NCBI GenBank assembly: GCA_010365205.1
Contig: JAAFGU010000067.1
Location: forward strand, 1-10,000
Reading direction: 5' to 3'
Origin: Aromatoleum sp.
GTDB taxonomy: Bacteria > Pseudomonadota > Gammaproteobacteria > Burkholderiales > Casimicrobiaceae
DNA length: 10,000 nt
In this document: in pieces, positions 5,334-10,000 of the stretch
How positions within the stretch are numbered: the stretch's first letter is position 1
Layout: the number at the start of each line of letters is the position of its first letter
Translations under genes and position numbers: made by a program
Notes under the pieces: generated by a model
The model's database searches: none
The model's input: the letters and a program-made list of their open reading frames with translations, nothing else
Told to the model about the DNA's origin: nothing

Positions 5334-7370
5334 CTACCTGTAAAGGAGATGCGGCAGCCAGAGCCCGATGCCGGGAAACAGGTACAACAGGATCAGCGCG
5401 ATCACCTGGATCCCCATGAACGGCATCATCCCGGCGAAGATCGCATTGAGCGTCACGTGTGGCGGCGAGACGCCCTTCAGATAGAACGCGGCCATCGCCA
5501 CAGGCGGTGACAGGAACGCCGTCTGCAGATTCAGCGCCACGAGCAGTCCGAAGAACAGCGGATCGATGTTGAAGTGCGGCAGCAGCGGGATGAAGATCGG
5601 CATGAAGATGATGATGATCTCCGTCCACTCGAGCGGCCAGCCGAGCAGGAAGATGATGACCTGCGCCAGGATCATGAACTGCACCGGGGTCATCTCCATC
5701 GAAAGCACCCATTTCTCGATGACCTCCTGTCCTCCGAGCAACGCGAATGCCGCCGAGAAAATGCCGGAGCCGACAAACAGCCAACACACCATCGCGCTCG
5801 TCTTGGCGGTAAGAAAGGACGACTCCTTCACGATGTTACCGAGCTGCTTCGTCGTCTTCCAGAAAACGCCCCCGCGGCTCGCGCCTCCGGCTCCCGTCGC
5901 GCGCCAATTGCCGATGAAGCGATAGATCGCCGCAAGAACGACGCCGCCGAATCCGCCGACCGCCGCCGCCTCGGAGGGCGTGGCAAGCCCGAACACGATC
6001 GATCCCAGCACGGCGACGATCAGCAAGGCCAGCGGAAAGAACGAACTCAGCAGCATCTTGAATACTTCGAGCCGCTCCCAGCTCCAGAGCCGGTACAGCA
6101 CGGCGATGAGGGCGATGCCGACGCCGAACGCGATCCACAGCCACAGGGGCACCGGCAGCCGCGCCTGATGCTCGGCGGGGGCCCCGGCGGATTTGCTTTC
6201 GACGGGCGGCGCCGCGCCAGGCGATTCCTTCGCGCCCTTCTCGATCCCCGCCTCGACCGGCGTGGCCTCCTTGAGGACTTCAGCCGGCGAATCCTTCGCC
6301 CCCGTTTCGGTTTCCTCCGATTCCGCGCCGCCGATCAGGCCCGTTGACAACTCCCTCTCCTGCGCGGGCGCCGCGACGAGGCCGCCTGCCTGGATCAGTC
6401 CGGCCGTGCTGGCCTCGACCTCCGGCGCTGTCGTCATCCGGTAGGTGACGCCCAGTATTGCGGCAATGAACAGCGCCGGCACCAGCGTGACGAACAGTTG
6501 ACCGAGCACCGTGCGTTTTGCAACGCCCACGTTGTCCCCTCTGCGGAGCGCCCGAAACAGTCCCGTCAACGCGTTGCTGCCATGCCGCGCCTGAGTCTTT
6601 GCCCAGACCGGAAGCTCCACGACCCGTTCGCTCGCGGCGAGAGGTGGCATCAGGTGAGGCTTCCACGCTGCGAGGACGATGATGTAACCGATATAGAGCC
6701 CGGCGAGCATGATGCCGGGCAGGAAGGCCCCGGCGTAGAGTTGGACGACCGACACGCCCGCAACCGCTCCGTAGACGATCAGCAGCACCGACGGCGGGAT
6801 CAGGATGCCGAGGCAGCCTCCCGCAGTGATCGCGCCGGCCGCCACCTTGACGTTGTATCCGGCCTTGAGCATTGCCGGAAACGCGAGCAGGCCCATCAGC
6901 GTGACGACCGCGCCGACGATGCCGGTGGCGGTCGCGAAAATGGCGCAGGTGACGATGGTCGCCACGGCGAGCGCCCCGGGGATGCGCGCGGTGGCCAGAT
7001 GCAGGCTCTTGAACAATCGATCGATCAGCTGCGCCCGCTCGACGAGGTAGCCCATGAACAGGAACAGCGGAATCGCGATCAGCACGTCGTTCGACATCAC
7101 GCCATAGGTGCGTTGCACGAAGAGGTCGAGCACCCGCCGCACCGCGGTCGCCGGATCGACGCTGCGATAGGCAAGCCAGGCGAAGAACACGCCCATACCC
7201 ATCAGCGTAAAGGCCGTCGGGAACCCCAGCATGATGCCCACGCAGATCATCGCGAGCATCAGCAGACCGAGGTGGCCGTTGGTCATCTGCGACGGCGGCG
7301 GCATCAGGACGAACACCAGGATCACGACCGCGGCCATGAGGGAAATCCCGAACCAGACTTCCTTTCTCAT
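5334..7370 (-). CDS. dctM: TRAP transporter large permease subunit DctM, enlarged form
   Basis: DctM is the ion-coupled transport subunit of tripartite (TRAP) importers in the inner membrane. It works with DctQ and takes substrate from DctP. At 678 residues it is much longer than the usual roughly 430. The first half is canonical: helices from about residue 8, MGYLVERAQLIDRLF (106-120) and the GGCLGILIPPSVLLIVYG block (184-201). The second half resumes at FGLATPSEAAAVGG (460-473) and runs through EWTEIIIIFMPIFIPLLP (581-598) and FLSPPVAMAAFYLKGVSPP (619-637). Between them lie an additional hydrophobic helix (about 292-309), an Ala/Glu/Pro/Ser-rich hydrophilic linker (about 312-405) and another hydrophobic helix (about 408-426). 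The ATG at 7370 overlaps the dctQ stop by 4 bp (ATGA), so translation is coupled. The size and the neighbours fit the FcbT3-like (mannitol/chloroaromatic) DctM group. Confidence 0.95.
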   Translation of the reverse strand: MRKEVWFGISLMAAVVILVFVLMPPPSQMTNGHLGLLMLAMICVGIMLGFPTAFTLMGMGVFFAWLAYRSVDPATAVRRVLDLFVQRTYGVMSNDVLIAIPLFLFMGYLVERAQLIDRLFKSLHLATARIPGALAVATIVTCAIFATATGIVGAVVTLMGLLAFPAMLKAGYNVKVAAGAITAGGCLGILIPPSVLLIVYGAVAGVSVVQLYAGAFLPGIMLAGLYIGYIIVLAAWKPHLMPPLAASERVVELPVWAKTQARHGSNALTGLFRALRRGDNVGVAKRTVLGQLFVTLVPALFIAAILGVTYRMTTAPEVEASTAGLIQAGGLVAAPAQERELSTGLIGGAESEETETGAKDSPAEVLKEATPVEAGIEKGAKESPGAAPPVESKSAGAPAEHQARLPVPLWLWIAFGVGIALIAVLYRLWSWERLEVFKMLLSSFFPLALLIVAVLGSIVFGLATPSEAAAVGGFGGVVLAAIYRFIGNWRATGAGGASRGGVFWKTTKQLGNIVKESSFLTAKTSAMVCWLFVGSGIFSAAFALLGGQEVIEKWVLSMEMTPVQFMILAQVIIFLLGWPLEWTEIIIIFMPIFIPLLPHFNIDPLFFGLLVALNLQTAFLSPPVAMAAFYLKGVSPPHVTLNAIFAGMMPFMGIQVIALILLYLFPGIGLWLPHLLYR

Positions 7371-7999
7371 TTGCGGGCCTCTTCTTGCCCCTGTTCGACC
7401 ACGAAGTGGTCGAGCTTGGCGATGTCCTCATCCTTGACGTGGACCATCTCCTTCAGCTTGTCGACGTCCACTTCTTGCACATCCTCCTCGCGGGAGGGCC
7501 AGTTGCCCTGCTTCAGGCAGATGATGCAGCGGATGATCTCGACGACGCCTTGCAGCAGGATCAATGCCCCGGCGACCGGGATGACCGTCTTGAACGGGTA
7601 GATAGCCGGTCCGTCGGAGGTGATGTTCGAATGCTCGTTGATCGCCCAGGACTCGGCGGCATAGGTGTAGCCCGCCCAGACGAACGCCATGACACCAGGA
7701 ATGAAAAACAGGATGTACAGCGTGAGGTCGAGGCCGGCCTGCATCCGCGGCGGAAAGAAGCCGTAAAGCACATCGCCGCGCACGTGGCTGTTCTTCGCGA
7801 GGGTGTAGGCGCCGGCCATCATGAACAGCGTCCCGTACATCATGATCATCGCGTCGAAAGCCCACGCGTGCGGGTGATCGAGCGCATACCGCGAGTACAC
7901 CTCCCAGGAGATGAGCAAGGTGAGTCCGACGATCAACCAGGAGAACGTCTGGCCGACCCAGGTGCTCACCTGGTCGACAAAAAGCAGCAATCTTTGCAT
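7367..7999 (-). CDS. dctQ: TRAP transporter small permease subunit DctQ
   Basis: DctQ is the small membrane subunit that pairs with DctM in TRAP importers. The protein has 210 residues. Four hydrophobic segments are visible at about 15-34, 48-67, 88-112 and 139-161. The family motif region is present: WAFDAMIMMYGTLFMMAGAY (46-65) followed by KNSHVRGDVLYG (69-80). Residues 165-210 form a strongly charged, mostly acidic tail (EEDVQEVDVDKLKE and on), which is longer than in typical DctQ proteins. The start at 7999 is chosen because GGAGG at 8009-8013 lies 9 nt upstream and MQRLLLFVDQ begins a normal family N-terminus. A longer in-frame start at 8164 would run into dctP and the terminator and is rejected. 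The stop overlaps the dctM ATG by 4 bp. Confidence 0.93.
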   Translation of the reverse strand: MQRLLLFVDQVSTWVGQTFSWLIVGLTLLISWEVYSRYALDHPHAWAFDAMIMMYGTLFMMAGAYTLAKNSHVRGDVLYGFFPPRMQAGLDLTLYILFFIPGVMAFVWAGYTYAAESWAINEHSNITSDGPAIYPFKTVIPVAGALILLQGVVEIIRCIICLKQGNWPSREEDVQEVDVDKLKEMVHVKDEDIAKLDHFVVEQGQEEARK

Positions 8000-8080
8000 G
8001 GCCGAAAACCTCCGACGATGAGGCGGCGGACCGGGACCCTGGTGCTGCGACTTTCCCCGCGGCCGGCGGCAACGCCCAAC

Positions 8081-8111
8081 AAAAACACCATCCGGGGCCG
8101 CCGGATGGTGT
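8081..8111 (-). terminator. Intrinsic terminator/attenuator between dctP and dctQM
   Basis: On the minus strand an 11-bp perfect stem (ACACCATCCGG with CCGGATGGTGT; arms 8085-8095 and 8101-8111) with a 5-base loop is followed at once by TTTTTGTTGG (the T-run is the complement of 8081-8085). It starts 21 nt after the dctP stop. Lying inside the operon, it probably stops most transcripts after dctP and lets some continue into dctQM. That would give more binding protein than membrane subunits. Confidence 0.85.
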
Positions 8112-8132
8112 CGGTCTCGAACTCGGCGTGCG

Positions 8133-9305
8133 TCAGGCCTTCTTCGCCGCCGGTTTGACGCCAAAGTAGTGGTTGTAGGCCATGCGCCGGTTCACGTAGG
8201 TGTCGAGGTCCCAGCGCACGGTTCGCTCCGCATACTTCTTCTGCGATTCGATAATTTCCTTGAACAGCGGGTTCTCCGCCGACTTCTTGTCCGTGACCAC
8301 GTCGTAGACTTCGATCTGCTTCTGCAGAATCGAATCCGGCGTCTTGTAGAACTTGACCTTGTCCTTCACCTGCAACTCGATGTAGTCGGTGGAATAACGG
8401 TCGATCGCCTTCCACATCATGTCGGCGGAGGCCGCATCCACGGAATAGGCGATGATCGCCTTCATCTTCTCCGGCAGCGCGTCGTACTTGGTCTTGTTGA
8501 ACGTGATCTCGAACTGCTCGGCGTTCTGGTGGAAGCTCTGCAGCATGCACACTTTGGACACATCGGGGAATCCGAGCAACCGGTCGGAACTCGCGTTGTT
8601 GAACTCCGCCGCGTCCAGCAAACCGCGGTCCATCGCCGGCACGATCTCGCCGCCGGGCAGCGCGTTCACTGCCGCGCCCATTGCGGTGAACACGTCGATC
8701 GAGATACCGACCGTCCGGTACTTGAGGCCCTTGAAATCCTCCACCTTGGTGATCGGCTTCTTGAACCACCCAAGCGGCTGCGTCGGGTGCGGACCGTACG
8801 GGAAGGAGACCACATTCGCGCCGATGGACGCATAGAGCTTGGCCAGCAGTTCCTTGCCGCCGCCGTACCTGTGCCACGACAGCAGCATGTTGCCATCCAT
8901 GCCGTACGCCGGACCGGAGCCCCACAGCGCGAGCGCATTTTGCTTGCCGTAGTGATACACGAGCACACCGTGGCCGCCGTCGAGCGTCCCTTTCGACACC
9001 GCGTCGAGCAGGCCGAACGCGGGGACGACCGCGCCCGCCGGCAGCACTTCGATCTTGAGGTCGCCGCCGGTCATGTCGTTGACCTTCTTCGCGTAGTCGA
9101 GCGCGAACTCGTGGAAGATGTCCTTCGACGGCCACGTCGACTGCCATCGCATGCTGATCGGGCCCACTTGGCCTTTGGCGATCATCGGGAAGCCGAGCGT
9201 GGCGGCGCCGACGGCAGCGCCGGTCGCGGCCTGCAGGAATTTGCGGCGGGAACGGGGTGCCACAGCGAGCTCCGGCGATTCCGGAGCGATGGACTTGCGC
9301 GTCAT
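8133..9305 (-). CDS. dctP: TRAP transporter substrate-binding protein DctP (TakP/FcbT1-like)
   Basis: This is the periplasmic receptor that captures an organic-acid substrate for DctQM. The 390-residue protein begins with a twin-arginine signal: RSRRKFLQ at 18-25, a hydrophobic Ala/Gly-rich stretch at 26-42, and probable cleavage near 43-47. The mature part resembles TakP-type receptors. GWFKKPITKVEDFKGLKYR (179-197) ends in Arg197, at the place of the conserved carboxylate-binding arginine. ALPGGEIVPAMDRG (215-228) and DAAEFNNASS (231-240) follow, with Glu234 near the TakP ligand/metal site. TakP binds 2-oxo acids and FcbT1 relatives serve aromatic acids, so a monocarboxylate is likely; the exact ligand is not readable. 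The start at 9305 is set by AGGAGG 4 nt upstream. An intrinsic terminator lies between its stop and dctQ. Confidence 0.94.
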   Translation of the reverse strand: MTRKSIAPESPELAVAPRSRRKFLQAATGAAVGAATLGFPMIAKGQVGPISMRWQSTWPSKDIFHEFALDYAKKVNDMTGGDLKIEVLPAGAVVPAFGLLDAVSKGTLDGGHGVLVYHYGKQNALALWGSGPAYGMDGNMLLSWHRYGGGKELLAKLYASIGANVVSFPYGPHPTQPLGWFKKPITKVEDFKGLKYRTVGISIDVFTAMGAAVNALPGGEIVPAMDRGLLDAAEFNNASSDRLLGFPDVSKVCMLQSFHQNAEQFEITFNKTKYDALPEKMKAIIAYSVDAASADMMWKAIDRYSTDYIELQVKDKVKFYKTPDSILQKQIEVYDVVTDKKSAENPLFKEIIESQKKYAERTVRWDLDTYVNRRMAYNHYFGVKPAAKKA

Positions 9306-9308
9306 GCT

Positions 9309-9315
9309 TCCTCCT
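9309..9315 (-). promoter_or_regulatory. Ribosome-binding site that sets the dctP start
   Basis: AGGAGGA on the minus strand places the AGGAGG core 4 nt before the ATG at 9305. It also places the twin-arginine motif about 18 residues into the protein, as expected. An in-frame ATG at 9362 would add 19 residues and has a weaker signal. Confidence 0.75.
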
Positions 9316-9432
9316 GGAAAATTGGCGGCGTAGCGCCTTGCCCGGAATGGCCATTGCGCCACCCCGATCGTCCCGGCGGTCCGGCGTCGCGCCCTGCCCC
9401 GGCGTCGACGTCATGCCGCCTTTTGCCGCAAG

Positions 9433-9460
9433 TCTATACCCCGAACTCGCGCTCCGTCCA
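9433..9460 (-). promoter_or_regulatory. Candidate sigma-70 promoter of dctP
   Basis: On the minus strand TGGACG (9460-9455) and TATAGA (9438-9433) are separated by 16 bp. The -10 is good and the -35 moderate (4 of 6). Transcription would start near 9426, giving a leader of about 120 nt before dctP. It is the best candidate in the 219-bp gap between recR and dctP. Confidence 0.45.
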
Positions 9461-9469
9461 TCGAGTTCG
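9442..9469 (-). promoter_or_regulatory. Inverted repeat overlapping the dctP promoter (candidate operator)
   Basis: CGAACTCG (9442-9449) and CGAGTTCG (9462-9469) form a perfect 8-bp inverted repeat with a 12-bp spacer. The spacer holds the candidate -35, and one arm abuts the spacer side of the -10. This geometry suits a dimeric repressor. No regulator gene is in the window, and an 8-bp repeat can arise by chance. Confidence 0.4.
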
Positions 9470-9524
9470 CAGTCGCCGGGTCGGAACGCCACACGCCCGG
9501 GCGCGTCGGGCCGGGGGCGTTGGC

Positions 9525-10000
9525 CTAACCGCCGAGCGTCCGCCGCTCGCGCAGCGCCTGCGCCAGCGTTCCGCTGTCGACGTATTCCAGTTCACCACCG
9601 ACGGGCACGCCGCGCGCGAGCCGGCTTACCGTGAGCCCGCGCGCCGCCAACAGCTCCCCGATGTAATGCGCGGTGGCTTCGCCTTCGTTGGTGAAATTGG
9701 TCGCCAGCACCACCTCGCGGACGATGCCGTCAGTCGCGCGCTTGAGCAGCCGCTCCAGCCGGATTTCCTTGGGGCCGATGCCGTCCAGCGGCGACAGGCG
9801 CCCCATCAACACGAAATAAAGCCCCGAGTACGCTTGCGTGTTCTCGACCATCAGCAGGTCAGACGGCGTTTCGACGACGCACAGCAACGACGCGTCGCGC
9901 TTGGCGGAACGGCAGAGCGCGCAGACCGCATCTTCGGTGAACGTGTTGCAGCGTTCGCAATGGCGGATCGTCCGCGCCGCCCGCTCGAGCGCCTGCGCGA
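9525..10000 (-). CDS. recR: Recombination mediator protein RecR, C-terminal part (cut by window edge)
   Basis: RecR works with RecO and RecF to load RecA on gapped DNA during recombinational repair. The visible 157 residues include the zinc finger (HCERC, visible residues 13-17, and CALC, 26-29). The Toprim domain follows, with VVETPSDLLMVE (41-52), MGRLSPLDGIGP (65-76) and ATNFTNEGEATAHYI (99-113). The C-terminal block is GVPVGGELEYVDSGTLAQAL (130-149). About 40 N-terminal residues, carrying the helix-hairpin-helix region, lie beyond base 10000. The frame stays open across the edge, so a start at the internal TTG (9887) is not real. dctP begins 219 bp downstream of the stop on the same strand. 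I saw no clear intrinsic terminator for recR, so some read-through into dctP is possible. Confidence 0.97.
   Translation of the reverse strand, partial: AQALERAARTIRHCERCNTFTEDAVCALCRSAKRDASLLCVVETPSDLLMVENTQAYSGLYFVLMGRLSPLDGIGPKEIRLERLLKRATDGIVREVVLATNFTNEGEATAHYIGELLAARGLTVSRLARGVPVGGELEYVDSGTLAQALRERRTLGG

Noticed and set aside
6498..7601. Plus-strand frame opposite dctM/dctQ
   Set aside because: Antisense shadow of membrane-protein genes, giving a charged His/Asp/Gln-rich product.
8000..8164. Upstream in-frame start for dctQ
   Set aside because: It would overlap the dctP end and pass through the intrinsic terminator; the ATG at 7999 has GGAGG and a family-like N-terminus.
9306..9362. 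Upstream in-frame ATG for dctP
   Set aside because: It would add 19 residues ahead of the signal peptide; AGGAGG sits directly before the ATG at 9305.
7966..9492. 508-codon minus-strand frame overlapping dctP
   Set aside because: Same strand as dctP but another frame; the product is Arg/Gly-rich without motifs, while dctP has a signal, motifs and a strong ribosome-binding site.
9493..9520. ACGCCC/GGGCGT inverted repeat after recR as a terminator
   Set aside because: Short 6-bp arms, long spacer and no T-run on the minus strand.
1..10000. CRISPR arrays, insertion sequences, tRNAs, toxin-antitoxin or defence genes
   Set aside because: I looked for direct repeats, terminal inverted repeats with a transposase, cloverleaf-like segments and small paired genes, and saw none; almost all of the window is explained by recognised genes.

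Overview
The window looks like chromosomal DNA of a high-GC betaproteobacterium, probably Burkholderiales-like. The L32 protein reads as the betaproteobacterial form, and GC-rich codons dominate every frame. The layout yceF(maf) <-> yceD-rpmF-plsX-fabH-fabD is the conserved proteobacterial fatty-acid/ribosome locus. I assign the organism from protein resemblance only; there is no rRNA in the window.

Region 1 (1-3331, minus strand) is one operon: yceD, rpmF (L32), plsX, fabH and the start of fabD. It is read leftwards from a near-consensus sigma-70 promoter (TTGACA-N17-TATTAT) at 3303-3331. It joins 50S assembly (YceD, L32) to the start of phospholipid synthesis (PlsX) and fatty-acid synthesis (FabH, FabD). 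plsX and fabH overlap by 8 bp, fabH and fabD are 4 bp apart, and a hairpin sits just after rpmF.

Region 2 (3335-4693, plus strand) has a Maf/YceF nucleotide pyrophosphatase, followed 12 bp later by a short RsmI-like tetrapyrrole-methylase-family protein of unknown substrate. A possible plus-strand promoter shares its -10 with the promoter of the leftward operon.

Region 3 (4706-5152, minus strand) is a stand-alone two-CBS-domain protein that converges on region 2 with a 12-bp gap. 5165-5284 shows nothing I can name.

Region 4 (5271-9469, minus strand) is a complete tripartite TRAP transporter, dctP-dctQ-dctM, of the TakP/FcbT (keto acid, mannitol/chloroaromatic) kind. An intrinsic terminator lies between dctP and dctQ and a very strong one follows dctM. 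dctQ and dctM overlap by 4 bp. A candidate promoter carrying an 8-12-8 inverted repeat lies upstream of dctP. DctM is enlarged to 678 residues by an Ala/Glu/Pro-rich linker and extra hydrophobic helices. DctQ has a long acidic tail.

Region 5 (9525-10000, minus strand) is the C-terminal part of RecR.

Most of the window is housekeeping DNA with one transporter operon. I see no mobile element, CRISPR array, tRNA or defence system, and no clearly new multi-gene system. The points most worth a second look are the enlarged DctM, the control signals of the TRAP operon, the overlapping divergent promoters and the RsmI-like protein.
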